A stretch of DNA of 64,000 nucleotides, from assembly GCA_029775915.1 (NCBI GenBank), contig JARVKA010000006.1, positions 1 through 64,000 of the forward strand, written 5' to 3'. This DNA is from Nitrososphaeria archaeon (GTDB lineage Archaea; Thermoproteota; Nitrososphaeria; Nitrososphaerales; JANXEG01). A program made the translations under genes and the position numbers. The notes under the pieces were generated by a model. It did no database searches. It was not told the origin of the DNA and saw only the letters and a list, made by a program, of their open reading frames with translations. Positions 16,071 to 25,686 of this stretch are shown in pieces (the first letter of the stretch is position 1; each line of letters starts with the position of its first letter).

Positions 16071-16817
16071 TTGCGTTGTGAATATTGCGGAAAAGAAGAG
16101 TCGCTTCCATTTACTTGCTCTTATTGTGGAAGAGTATTTTGTGTTGAGCATCGCCTTCCTGAAAATCATAAATGTCCAGACTTATGGATGGCAAAGTCCC
16201 CTTCAAAGAGTTTCAGAATCGAATCAAGTTATAATGCTTATTCCTTCATACGCAATATAAAATTCAGCTCTATCGAAATTCTCCATTTAACTATCGGTAC
16301 TATATTAGTAATACTTGTTGGTCTCTCACTTATGCAATTTATAAGGGCATGGCTCATTTTAATCCCTTCAATAGCGATTTTTGCATCATCTTTTATTCTT
16401 CATGAGTTAGCTCATAAATTTGCAGCTCAAAGTTATGGCTTATGGGCTGAGTTTAGATTAAATACATTGGGAGCAATTGTGACTTTAATTAGCATACTCC
16501 CTTTTTTCTTCAAGATTATTGCACCAGGAGCGGTTTTAATATCGGGTTATGCTACAACCAAAACTTTGGCAAGGATAGCACTTGTAGGCCCTTTGATAAA
16601 CATGATCTTTGCTTTAATCTTAACATTACCACTTCCAATAGTATCGATACCGATTTATATCATTTTGAAAAATGGTGCTTACATCAATGCTCTAATAGCA
16701 TTCTTTAACCTTTTACCATTCGGTATATTTGATGGGTATAAAGTTATGAGTTGGGATAAGAGAGTTTGGGCTATAACATTTGTAATATCCATAATCCTTC
16801 TCATTATGTTAAGATGA
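16071..16817 (+). CDS. AN1-type zinc finger fused to a site-2-type membrane metalloprotease
   Basis: The first 37 residues form an AN1-like finger (CEYCGKE, CSYCGRVFC, H, C), a family normally binding two zinc ions. After a linker come about six membrane helices. The M50 zinc motif HELAHKF lies in one, and NLLPFGIFDGYKV near the C-terminus matches the second S2P motif (N..P...DG). Both catalytic elements are intact, so it should be an active intramembrane protease. The start codon is TTG, giving MRCEYCGKE. The finger probably recruits substrates on the cytosolic side. This architecture occurs in other archaea. Confidence 0.82.
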   Translation: MRCEYCGKEESLPFTCSYCGRVFCVEHRLPENHKCPDLWMAKSPSKSFRIESSYNAYSFIRNIKFSSIEILHLTIGTILVILVGLSLMQFIRAWLILIPSIAIFASSFILHELAHKFAAQSYGLWAEFRLNTLGAIVTLISILPFFFKIIAPGAVLISGYATTKTLARIALVGPLINMIFALILTLPLPIVSIPIYIILKNGAYINALIAFFNLLPFGIFDGYKVMSWDKRVWAITFVISIILLIMLR

Positions 16818-17207
16818 GTTGCTCATTTAAAGGTTAAATTCGTGTATATACTTCGCTTATTTATTTATGAAGATACTTTATCAACTTTTTATCATTAGTT
16901 CGTTTTTGAATAACCCTATTTAAATAGAGTATCGTGTGAAATCTGTAATGATTTATTAAAAGTTTGAAATCTATTTGAAATTCATTTAATTTTAACTTTT
17001 GCAATTATTAAGAATATGTGATTAAACTTGTGTACCATACTTTCATTTCAATATTTTAAAAATATGATAATAATCATTCTAAGCGAATGTTAGGAGAGTT
17101 GCTGAGGTAAATGGAATAATATGCCAAATATATTCAAATTAAGGATATATCCTTAAATAAATGGCTTTTACAAATTTCTCATGAAAAATCAGGTGTTGGT
17201 AGTATAA
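16818..17207. other. Intergenic region, AT-rich
   Basis: About 390 bp without a convincing gene. I see short AT-rich runs and a TATA-like stretch near 17150 (atccttaaataaat) that could serve the downstream MoaA-like gene, but no repeats or RNA folds that stand out. Confidence 0.5.
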
Positions 17208-18206
17208 ATGGTGCTTATCGATCGATTTAACAGACCAATTACAGGTTTGAGATTATCAATCAATTCCAATTGTAACTTTCGATGCTTCTTTTGTCATAAA
17301 GAAGGGCTTAATCAATATCAAAATAGAATAATGAGTGTTAATGAAATTGAGAGAGTCGTAAGAATCCTTACCAAGTTTGATATACGCTTTGTAAAATTGA
17401 CTGGTGGTGAGCCTATGCTTAGAAAAGATATTGTTGAAATTATTGATAGAATTCATAATCAACAAATAAATGAAATCTCTATGACTACAAATGGTACAAA
17501 TCTTGCTAAACTTGCTTTAGATTTAAAGAAAGCTGGTTTGAGGCGAGTGAATATTAGTCTTCATAGCCTTAATAAAGAGAGGTTTAAGTGGATTACTGGT
17601 GTAGAAAAGCTTGAAGAAACTTTAAGCGCTATAAAAGCATCCATTAACGCTGGTTTAACACCCATTAAATTGAATATGGTTGTGTTAAAGAATGTGAATG
17701 ATAATGAGATTAATGATATGATCGATTTTACAGCACGTATGGGTGGTGGAAATTCGGTAATTTTGCAATTAATTGAATTGGTGAATGAGGGTGAATCGGA
17801 TGGATTTATTTACGATGAATTTCATTATGATCTCACTCAAATAGAGCAAGCTTTAATAAAGAGAGCGATAAAGAAGGATTTGAGATCGCTTCATTTTCGC
17901 CATAGGTATTTAATGCCGAATGGTGTTTGGGTAGAGATAGTAAAGCCTATGCATAACTCAAATTTCTGCATGGGAGATAATCGAATTAGAATCACCCATG
18001 ATGGTTATTTTAAACCATGTTTATTAAGGAGTGATAATTATGTTGATTTTCTCACACCTATGAGAAATGGGGCTTCTGATGAGGATTTAGCTAAGCTCTT
18101 TTTAAAAGCGGTTGAATTGAGAGAGCCATTCTTTAAGCCAAAATACCCTTTATATTGTGAGAGATACAATGCCTTTAATATTGTGGGTTGTAAAAATGGC
18201 TTTTAA
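17208..18206 (+). CDS. moaA: MoaA-like radical SAM GTP cyclase
   Basis: This is a radical SAM protein related to GTP 3',8-cyclase, the first enzyme of pterin-cofactor synthesis. The SAM-cluster motif C22-NFR-C26-FF-C29, the SAM motif LTGGEPMLR, TTNGTNL and NISLHSL are present. In the C-terminal cluster region the pattern is FCMGDNRIRITHDGYFKPCL, where canonical MoaA has CxxC: the second cysteine is replaced by Asp. A further pair occurs in YCERYNAFNIVGC. The gene lies 72 nt upstream of the tungsten oxidoreductase, so it probably supplies tungstopterin. The altered second-cluster site makes the exact activity less certain. Confidence 0.82.
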   Translation: MVLIDRFNRPITGLRLSINSNCNFRCFFCHKEGLNQYQNRIMSVNEIERVVRILTKFDIRFVKLTGGEPMLRKDIVEIIDRIHNQQINEISMTTNGTNLAKLALDLKKAGLRRVNISLHSLNKERFKWITGVEKLEETLSAIKASINAGLTPIKLNMVVLKNVNDNEINDMIDFTARMGGGNSVILQLIELVNEGESDGFIYDEFHYDLTQIEQALIKRAIKKDLRSLHFRHRYLMPNGVWVEIVKPMHNSNFCMGDNRIRITHDGYFKPCLLRSDNYVDFLTPMRNGASDEDLAKLFLKAVELREPFFKPKYPLYCERYNAFNIVGCKNGF

Positions 18207-18278
18207 AACTAAAATTTACATAATTAAATGTAAAGAGTGGTATTAAGATCATCTTTATAACTTGGAGGATTTTATTGT

Positions 18279-20105
18279 ATGAGCTTTGAGGGAACTGGTT
18301 ATCGCGGTCGAATCCTTAGAGTTGATTTAAGTAAGAATAAGATTACTATCCAAGAGTTTGATAAAGCCTTCAGTAGATTATACTTAGGTGGCAATGGCTT
18401 TTCAATCAAAATTATTTTAGATGAGCTTAATCCATTAATCGACCCATTTGCTCCTGAAAATATCTTAACATTCATGACGGGGCCAGCTACGGGAACTGTT
18501 ATACCCTCAACTACAAAGTTTCATTCAGCTTCAAAATCCCCCCTCACCGGGCAATACTTCGACTCGATGTGTGGAGGAACATGGGCTAGAACTATTAAAC
18601 TCGCTGGATATGATGGAGTTGTAATTAAAGGCAAGGCTGAGGAGCCGAAACTTCTTTACATAAGTGATGGATATGTTGAATTAAAAGATGCTCATTCATA
18701 TTGGGGCAATAAAATCACAGAAACTCAACAAAGCTTGAAGAAGGATTTTGGAGAGCCTAACTTAGAATCCATAGTTATAGGGCCAGCTGGAGAGAATTTG
18801 GTTAGATACGCTTGCTTAATATCAGGTTTAAGAGCTTCTGGTAGAGGCGGGCTTGGGGCTGTAATGGGCTCGAAGAAGCTAAAAGCGATATGTGTGAATG
18901 GTGATGGTAGAATCACTTTAGCTAATGAAGATAAAGCAAGAGATTACATAAGGGATTTGGTGAAGAAGTTAGTTGATGCAGCAAAAGCTCTTAGAATGGT
19001 TGGAACACCATCGGTCGTTTCAACGGTATCTAAACTTGGAATTTGGGGTACGAGAAATTGGAGGGAGGAGTATTTTGAGCATTGGGAGAATTTGAGTGGA
19101 GACGCATTAATGAAAAGTTTTTACACTAATAAAAATACATCATGCCTCGCTTGCCCAATTTCATGTGGTAAGCATTCAAGAATTGTTGAGGGAAAATTTG
19201 CTGGTTTAGAGGCTAGAGGGCCAGAGTATGAGAATATTTACGCTTTTGGCTCCATATGTGGTAATTCTTCTATGGAATATGTTATAGCAGCGGTGAATAA
19301 GTGTGACGAGTTAGGTTTAGACACCATCTCCACAGGTGTAACTATAGCTTTTGCAATGGAGTGTTTTGAAAGAGGGTTAATAAATAAAGAGGATACTGGT
19401 GGGATTGAATTAAGATTTGGAAATGGTGAGGCTATGCTTGAGATGATTGAAAAGATTGCGTATAGAAAAGGCTTTGGCATGATTCTCGCTGAGGGTAGTA
19501 AAAGAGCTTCTCAAATTATAGGTAAGGGTGCTGAGTATTTTGCGATGCATGTGAAAGGATTAGAAATTCCAGCACATTCTCCAAGGGGTATTTACAGTTT
19601 AGCTTTAGGATATTCAACATCAACCAGGGGTGGAAGTCATCATGATCATAGGCCGACAGCAGAGTATAGCATAATAGATAGGAAAAAGATTGAAGGTAAG
19701 CCTGAATGGGTAATAGAGGTTCAGCATATGACAGCGGTAGGAGACTCTTTAACCATTTGTAGATTTACAGAAAGAGCATTGGGCTTTGCATTAACTGAAG
19801 ATTATGTAAAGATTGTAAATTTAGCTACAGGATTCAATATTAATCTCATAGAACTTAAGACCATTGGGGAACGAATATATAACATGGAAAGGCTCTTCAA
19901 CGTTAAGTGTGGGTTAACGAGAAAAGATGATATTTTACCAAAGAGGTTAATGATAGAGCCGATACCTGAAGGACCTTCCAAAGGTATGCATGTAACACCA
20001 GAAGTATTGGAAATGATGAAAGATAAATATTATAAGTTGAGAGGATGGGATAAAAACACGGGAGCTCCAACTATTGAAAAACTTAAGGCTTTAAGCATTA
20101 TTTGA
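18279..20105 (+). CDS. aor: Tungsten-containing aldehyde:ferredoxin oxidoreductase
   Basis: This enzyme oxidises aldehydes to acids with ferredoxin as acceptor, using a bis-tungstopterin centre and one [4Fe-4S] cluster. The 608-residue length is normal. Domain 1 starts GYRGRILRVDLSKNKI and contains MCGGTWARTIKLAGYDGVVIKGKAE. Cluster ligands are CLACPISCG plus a distal Cys in TICRFTE. The pterin motifs EARGPEYENIYAFGS and LGLDTISTG are present. SD-like ggagg lies upstream of the ATG. Which family branch (AOR, FOR, GAPOR, WOR) it belongs to cannot be decided by eye. Linked MoaA-like gene supports cofactor supply. Confidence 0.93.
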   Translation: MSFEGTGYRGRILRVDLSKNKITIQEFDKAFSRLYLGGNGFSIKIILDELNPLIDPFAPENILTFMTGPATGTVIPSTTKFHSASKSPLTGQYFDSMCGGTWARTIKLAGYDGVVIKGKAEEPKLLYISDGYVELKDAHSYWGNKITETQQSLKKDFGEPNLESIVIGPAGENLVRYACLISGLRASGRGGLGAVMGSKKLKAICVNGDGRITLANEDKARDYIRDLVKKLVDAAKALRMVGTPSVVSTVSKLGIWGTRNWREEYFEHWENLSGDALMKSFYTNKNTSCLACPISCGKHSRIVEGKFAGLEARGPEYENIYAFGSICGNSSMEYVIAAVNKCDELGLDTISTGVTIAFAMECFERGLINKEDTGGIELRFGNGEAMLEMIEKIAYRKGFGMILAEGSKRASQIIGKGAEYFAMHVKGLEIPAHSPRGIYSLALGYSTSTRGGSHHDHRPTAEYSIIDRKKIEGKPEWVIEVQHMTAVGDSLTICRFTERALGFALTEDYVKIVNLATGFNINLIELKTIGERIYNMERLFNVKCGLTRKDDILPKRLMIEPIPEGPSKGMHVTPEVLEMMKDKYYKLRGWDKNTGAPTIEKLKALSII

Positions 20106-20245
20106 GGGGTTTGTAAGCCTATTAAGCAAATAAGATGATTTTAAAAGATTGGATAAAAGCTACCATTTAATCAATTTTTCAATAAGCTCATTAATTAAAT
20201 AAAAATTTTTAAATTCAAATTTAAAATTTGGCGCAAGGTTTATAA

Positions 20246-21487
20246 ATGGCTTTCTTATTTTTAAAAAAATTGAGAATGAGCTCACGTAGATACGCTCTTG
20301 TAATATTTATAGCCATTGGGTTTATATTAGGAGCGATTCTCGGCGCTATCATTGGGAAACCAGCTGCTAATTTAAGACCACTTGGAGACTTTTTCGTAAG
20401 GCTTTTAAGAATGATTGTAACACCACTCACAATAGTTACGGTATCAGCAGCTATAGCACGTATCGCTGATTTAAAAAGATTAGGTAAAATTGTCTTATTA
20501 ATGTTGGTAATATTCTTAATTACGTCATTCTTTGCAGCAAGCCTCGGTCTTATTACTGGACTCGTCTTCTCACCAGGGGAAGGGTTAGGCTTAAAGCCTC
20601 CTCCAGACTACAAGCCTCCAGCACCAGCTACTGCTGAGACAGTTATACTATCATTAATACCACTAAACTTTGTAGATATATTTGGTGTAGCAGGGTTATT
20701 ACAAGCGATCGTATTCTCAATACTATTTGGTATAGCAGTAGCGTTAATGGGAGAAGCAAATAAGCCAATAGTCAAAGCGCTTGATGCATTATCTGGAGCG
20801 ATGATAAAATTAACATTAATTATTATGTGGTATGCTCCAATAGGTGTATTTGGATATGGTGCTTGGTTATTTGGTACTTATGGTGCTACCGTAGTTGGAG
20901 CTTATGCCAAGTTAATAGGAGCAAACTATTTAATGGCTATTATTTATTGGCTCGTTTTTTACTCATTAATCGTTAAGATAAGTGGGAGGAATCCTTTAGA
21001 TTATTGGAGAGTAATAATAGAACCTATAACTGTAGCATTTACAACAAGAAGTAGTGCAGCAACATTACCAATAAACTTGAGAGCTGCAGAAAGATTAGGC
21101 GTTCCTGAGTCGATTAGAAATATAGTGTTACCAGTTGGTTGTACAGTAAATATGGATGGTACTGCACTTTATCAAGCGTTATGTGCATTATTTATCGCTC
21201 AAGCCTTTGGTATATCAATAAGCCCAGCTTTGTACCCACTTATTATCACCATGTCTATGTTAGGATCAGTAGCAACAGCAGCGATACCTGGTGGCGGCTT
21301 AATTATGCTCGCCATGGTACTTGCTGCTGCAGGTTTACCATTAGAAGGAATAGCGCTTATAGTAGCGGTAGACCCAATATTGGATGCATTAAGAACAAGC
21401 ATTAATGCGAGTGGTGATACTGCATACTCCACACTAATGAGTAGAATCTTTGAAGGACCGAATTGGTGGGCAAAGAATAAGTCATAA
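20246..21487 (+). CDS. Dicarboxylate/amino-acid:cation symporter (DAACS family)
   Basis: This is an integral membrane transporter of the GltPh type, 413 residues with about eight helices and two re-entrant hairpins. The signature TRSSAATLPINLRAAERLG (HP1 serine-rich tip) and VNMDGTALYQ (TM7 NMDGT, cation site) are intact, as is IPGGGLIM (HP2). It should couple uptake of aspartate, glutamate or a C4-dicarboxylate to Na+ or H+. A second ATG 30 nt downstream (MSSRRYALVIF) is an alternative start. It is convergent with a second, divergent family member. Confidence 0.92.
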   Translation: MAFLFLKKLRMSSRRYALVIFIAIGFILGAILGAIIGKPAANLRPLGDFFVRLLRMIVTPLTIVTVSAAIARIADLKRLGKIVLLMLVIFLITSFFAASLGLITGLVFSPGEGLGLKPPPDYKPPAPATAETVILSLIPLNFVDIFGVAGLLQAIVFSILFGIAVALMGEANKPIVKALDALSGAMIKLTLIIMWYAPIGVFGYGAWLFGTYGATVVGAYAKLIGANYLMAIIYWLVFYSLIVKISGRNPLDYWRVIIEPITVAFTTRSSAATLPINLRAAERLGVPESIRNIVLPVGCTVNMDGTALYQALCALFIAQAFGISISPALYPLIITMSMLGSVATAAIPGGGLIMLAMVLAAAGLPLEGIALIVAVDPILDALRTSINASGDTAYSTLMSRIFEGPNWWAKNKS

Positions 21488-21568
21488 ATTAATATTAAGC
21501 AAATAAACTCGTAATGTATTATTAAGTTACAGTATTTTCTAAATTTTCTAAAAAAATATTGAAATTTT

Positions 21569-22699
21569 TCAATCTTTATGAATTAACTTGTGTATAATCA
21601 ATGTTGCGTAACCAGTCGTTACCGCATTTGTTGCCGCTGTTATTATAGCCACACCATTAAAGAGGGCCATGGATGTGAGGCTGAAGGTTACCACATTAGA
21701 TACAGCCAATATATCAATGATAATAGGCATAGTTACAAGTATAGTTCCGCCCATTATACCTGGCGATGCAAAGCCCGCAACAGCGAGTAAAGGCGCTAAA
21801 GTTAAAAATTGAATAGGATTTATGGTAAGATTGAGATATAATGCAGAGACGTAAATGCTTACAATAACCCCTGTTATACTACCGAGCCTATTTAAAGCTG
21901 CACCCAATGTAATAACAAAATCTCTTAGAGATCCATCTATAGGGAAGTGATCGCTAAAGATTTTAAGATGTATTGGGAGTAAAATGTAAGAGGCGGGTAT
22001 TGATACACCAGCGATTAAAGTCTTTATGGTATATGCAATTAAGGCTTTAAGACGGAATTTATGGAGTATTAAAAGCATTGAGAAGATATATAAAATATGA
22101 AGGCTGAAGGTGATTAAAAGCGCTTCCATATAAGCTATGATTGAGGCAGTTTTTAAGTTGTAATAAAAAGCAGCACCAAAGGATATCGAGATTATAGGTA
22201 ATACTTTTATCAATCGTTTAAAGAATCCTAATGTAACTTTATTGAGAAAGGTGATAAATAGTCTCATTTTATCAAATCTTCTTATAATCGTGAATGACGT
22301 AATGATACTTGCGAGTATTGATAAAGGTATGGGCTTTAATAAACCATTGATAATAAACTCGTGCAAATATTTTGTTGAACTTAAAACTTTTACTTCTCCC
22401 ATATAACCTCCGTATCTAAATATAGATAGAATGAAAGCAGATGTAAGAGATGTGATAAGGCAAAGAATGAAGAATAGTATCATTGTGTAATTTGCAATCT
22501 TACCTTGTTGATTCGAGTTTAAAAGTGAGGTTGTGAGAATTATAAATATAAATACTGGTGCGAATAGAAAGAAAAAGTATGTAAAGAGCCATGCGATATT
22601 GATAAAAATAGTGAGCTTATAAGGGATAATGTAAGCTAATAAAATACCAAATAAAAATGTGAATGGAAGTATAAATTCATAAGTAAGTTTAAATCCCAA
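21569..22699 (-). CDS. Divergent DAACS-type membrane transporter
   Basis: The 376-residue, strongly hydrophobic protein keeps the general DAACS layout. LGAALNRLGSITGVIVSIYVSAL occupies the TM7 position, FASPGIMGGTILVTMPIIIDI the HP2/TM8 region, and TAATNAVTTGYATLI the C-terminal helix. The canonical NMDGT is replaced by LNRLGS, and the HP1 serine-rich tip is not recognisable, so the substrate and coupling ion may differ or the protein may not transport amino acids. It faces the intact transporter at 20246-21487 tail to tail. Identity as a DAACS relative is moderately sure. Confidence 0.6.
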   Translation of the reverse strand: MGFKLTYEFILPFTFLFGILLAYIIPYKLTIFINIAWLFTYFFFLFAPVFIFIILTTSLLNSNQQGKIANYTMILFFILCLITSLTSAFILSIFRYGGYMGEVKVLSSTKYLHEFIINGLLKPIPLSILASIITSFTIIRRFDKMRLFITFLNKVTLGFFKRLIKVLPIISISFGAAFYYNLKTASIIAYMEALLITFSLHILYIFSMLLILHKFRLKALIAYTIKTLIAGVSIPASYILLPIHLKIFSDHFPIDGSLRDFVITLGAALNRLGSITGVIVSIYVSALYLNLTINPIQFLTLAPLLAVAGFASPGIMGGTILVTMPIIIDILAVSNVVTFSLTSMALFNGVAIITAATNAVTTGYATLIIHKLIHKD

Positions 22700-22885
22700 C
22701 TTAGATGCAAATATTCTATAAAACTTTAATAAATATTAAATTTTATCAATACTCTGATTCCGAAATCCCTTTATTAAAGATAGGGATTAAACGCTTATGT
22801 AAATGGTTTGCCATATTTACACTAACACATGGACTTATCTAATTATTCTTCCTTTCTTTACATTATTATTAATTTCCGTTAAGTT

Positions 22886-23326
22886 TTAAAGCTGGTATGG
22901 TAAAATTGCAAGTGTTGTGAGAGTGTTAAGCAAAGTATTAAAAATTAACGTTTGAGTGATCCTTCCGATAATTTTTCCACCCTCTACAACATATACCCTT
23001 CTTATATTCTTCTCAGCCATTATGTTCATCGCCTCTCCAATAAGGGCGTTTGGTGATATAGTTATTATAGGTGAACTCATAATCTCTTCTACAGTCGTAC
23101 GAGTTGCATCCTTTTGATGAATCGCACATCTTCTCATAATATCACGCTCAGTTACAACACCTATTGGCAATCCTCCTTTCTCAACTATTAAAGACCAAAC
23201 ATTATTCTTAACCATTAAATTTATAGCATCCATAACGGTCTTTGAGGCATCTATAGTAATAATATTAGTTTCCATAACATCTCTTACTCTAAGAGCTATG
23301 GGCATAAAATTATAATAGTGAAACAC
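22886..23326 (-). CDS. Tandem CBS-domain protein
   Basis: The 146-residue protein consists of two CBS motifs: VRDVMETNIITIDASKTVMDAINLMVKNNVWSLIV...GVVTERDIMRR, and VEEIMSSPIITISPNALIGEAMNIMAEKNIRRVYVVEGGKIIGRIT. Such pairs bind adenine nucleotides or SAM and regulate partners. It has no fused catalytic domain and stands alone, so the partner is unknown. Confidence 0.9.
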   Translation of the reverse strand: MFHYYNFMPIALRVRDVMETNIITIDASKTVMDAINLMVKNNVWSLIVEKGGLPIGVVTERDIMRRCAIHQKDATRTTVEEIMSSPIITISPNALIGEAMNIMAEKNIRRVYVVEGGKIIGRITQTLIFNTLLNTLTTLAILPYQL

Positions 23327-23472
23327 ATATATAAATTATTTTTTCTTGGCAATGATTTATTACTCTCATTATCAAAAGTTGATAAACTCACCAACCCTTT
23401 TTAAAGCTTAATGATTAAGCTACATCACCTTTAATAATTACCTTGAAATAATCTCCAAATGGTGTTAAATTA

Positions 23473-24726
23473 ATGATTAATGAATCATTAAAGGATATCG
23501 TTAGTAAAAAGAGTGATAAGTTAAAAGGAAAACGTATCGCTTTATGTGTGACTGGAAGTGTAGCTGCGATTAATAGCACAGAATTGGCAAGGGAGTTAAT
23601 AAGACATGGTGGAGAAGTTTTTGCTATAATGACATCAGCTGCTCAACGATTAATTCATCCAAACTTGTTAGAGTGGGCTACAGGAAAGCCTGTGATTATT
23701 GAGTTAACTGGTAAAATGGAGCATATTCGAATCGCTGGTGATTGGGAGGGTAAAGTGGATTTAATATTAATCGCACCTTGTACAGCTAACACAATAGGGA
23801 AGATCGCTTCGGGAATTGATGATACACCCGTAACTACTATAGTATCATGTGGATTAGGATCAAGAATTCCGATTATTATCGCACCTGCTATGCATGAAAG
23901 TATGTATAAAAACCCTGTGGTAAAGAGCAATATTGAGAGATTAAAGCAATTGGGTTTGAAATTTGTAGAGCCAATTATTGAAGAAGGAAAGGCGAAAATG
24001 GCTCCAATAAGTGAGATTGTGAATGCGGTGATTAATCAATTGTGTGAAAGGGATATGGAAGGTTTGAAAGTTTTAATTACCGCTGGTCCGACTCGTGAAT
24101 ATATAGATCCTGTTCGTGTAATAACGAATCGAAGTTCTGGAAGAATGGGTATCACATTGGCTGAAGAGGCATTAAGAAGAGGTGCGCAAGTAAGCCTCAT
24201 TTACGGCCCAGGAACAGTAATTCCACCGAGTGGTGTGAAGTTAAAGAGGATTGAAACTACTCAAGAATTACTCGATGCAGTAATATCGGAATTGAAAGCC
24301 TCACCATATGATATATTCATAGCCGCTGCTGCACCATCAGATTTTACAATTAAAGATAAGTTTGGAGAAAAGTTAGATACTCACTTCATTGAGAGTTTAA
24401 AGGTTGAGTTAAAGACCACACCAAAAGTGATAAATGAAGTAAAGAAGATTCAACCAAAAATATTCCTCACAGCTTTTAAAGCGGAGTATAAATTGAGTGA
24501 GAAAGAGTTGATCGATAAAGGTAAAAGGTTGTTAATTGAGGCTCAAGCAGATATGGTTGTTGTGAACGATGTGGGGAAGCCAAGTATAGGATTCGGTGAG
24601 GAAGATAATGAGGTATACATAATTAAGAAGAGTGGAGAGGTTATTTTCATACCTCGCTCATCTAAGGTTGAGATAGCAAGGAGAATATTAGATATAGCTA
24701 TAAGTGAATTAAAAAAGGAGGATTAG
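23473..24726 (+). CDS. coaBC: CoaBC, phosphopantothenate-cysteine ligase / phosphopantothenoylcysteine decarboxylase
   Basis: This bifunctional coenzyme A enzyme has 417 residues. The N-terminal flavin-binding CoaC half (about 18-190) has LCVTGSVAAINSTELARELIRHG, the APCTANTIGKIASGI motif, and IIIAPAMHESMYKNP with the active-site region. The CoaB half (about 195-417) has VLITAGPTREYIDPVRVITNRSSGRMG, AAAPSDF and the NDV..P..GFG region. The family start is normally near KLKGKRIALCVTGS, so the N-terminal 16 residues are a short extension. It stands alone on the plus strand. Confidence 0.95.
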   Translation: MINESLKDIVSKKSDKLKGKRIALCVTGSVAAINSTELARELIRHGGEVFAIMTSAAQRLIHPNLLEWATGKPVIIELTGKMEHIRIAGDWEGKVDLILIAPCTANTIGKIASGIDDTPVTTIVSCGLGSRIPIIIAPAMHESMYKNPVVKSNIERLKQLGLKFVEPIIEEGKAKMAPISEIVNAVINQLCERDMEGLKVLITAGPTREYIDPVRVITNRSSGRMGITLAEEALRRGAQVSLIYGPGTVIPPSGVKLKRIETTQELLDAVISELKASPYDIFIAAAAPSDFTIKDKFGEKLDTHFIESLKVELKTTPKVINEVKKIQPKIFLTAFKAEYKLSEKELIDKGKRLLIEAQADMVVVNDVGKPSIGFGEEDNEVYIIKKSGEVIFIPRSSKVEIARRILDIAISELKKED

Positions 24727-24733
24727 TTTTTAT

Positions 24734-25495
24734 TCAACTTATATATCCTAAACGAGATTTATCGTCAATCCTTTCTTGAGGCTTATACTGCCTCTCTTCG
24801 AATGAATGAATAATAGCTTCCATCTCCCTTGCTCTCTCTTCTAAAGCGGTTAAATCAATATCCAACTTTAATAATTTTGTAAAAACCTCTAAAATCCTTT
24901 TTGATGCTCTAGCATCTATAATATAACCAGATGTTTCTCCCAAAAAACATAAACCCTTCATACCACGCAATTTAGCGAGACCGAGTATTAATCCATTCAT
25001 ACCTGTAATAGTTCCTTCATTAGTGATTATCACATCATAACCTTGCAAAGTTTTTAATAATTCAGCATTTGTAGCGGTCACATAAACTTTTGGATGAAGT
25101 GTGAAACTACCAGTAATGTAAGCGCCAAATGTAAAAACGGTATCAGCACCTAAACTCCTCACTAAAGAGAGAATTCTATCAGCTAATTCATAATCCCCTT
25201 CACTTGAAGCGGGTTGGGAATCTCCAGTATAAATAATCAAATCTAATGAGTTATTTGTATCAGTCCAAAAGTATAATTCATTTTTAATTAAATCGATTGA
25301 GCCATCAGGCTTTATTAGTATATGCGGTGGGAAGTAATAAGAGTAAACCTCAGCGAATAACTCTGCTTTTAACTCTTTTATTAAATGATCAACCGCCAAT
25401 TTCCCTACGTAACCACTACCGGGTAATCCACAAACTAAATGCGGCCTTTTTAATTTAGGAGTTTTTATGAGCTTAATCTCTACACTCATAACCAT
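24734..25495 (-). CDS. PAC2-family protein (proteasome assembly chaperone-like)
   Basis: The 253-residue protein has the PAC2 layout: HLVCGLPGSGYVGKLAVDHLI at the N-terminus, EVYSYYFPPHILIKPDGSI, then IYTGDSQPASSEGDYELADRILS, and ITGMNGLILGLAKLRGMKGLCFLGET. Archaeal PbaA/PbaB members interact with proteasome assembly intermediates, although many relatives are uncharacterised. The C-terminus is helical with acidic residues. It is convergent with coaBC (7 nt apart). Confidence 0.85.
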   Translation of the reverse strand: MVMSVEIKLIKTPKLKRPHLVCGLPGSGYVGKLAVDHLIKELKAELFAEVYSYYFPPHILIKPDGSIDLIKNELYFWTDTNNSLDLIIYTGDSQPASSEGDYELADRILSLVRSLGADTVFTFGAYITGSFTLHPKVYVTATNAELLKTLQGYDVIITNEGTITGMNGLILGLAKLRGMKGLCFLGETSGYIIDARASKRILEVFTKLLKLDIDLTALEERAREMEAIIHSFEERQYKPQERIDDKSRLGYIS

Positions 25496-25686
25496 TCCTC
25501 AAGTTGCATAGTATAATGCTTTAAGCCTTAATTTAATGTTTTATCCTAATACTTGAAATCTTTAAATTTTTAAAGATGGATTAATTATGAAAATAATAAA
25601 CAATAATTTGAATATTCGTGTTGATAAAAATTTCACAACTCATAATATATTAATAGATTTACCCTTGGTATAATTATTGGTTAACA

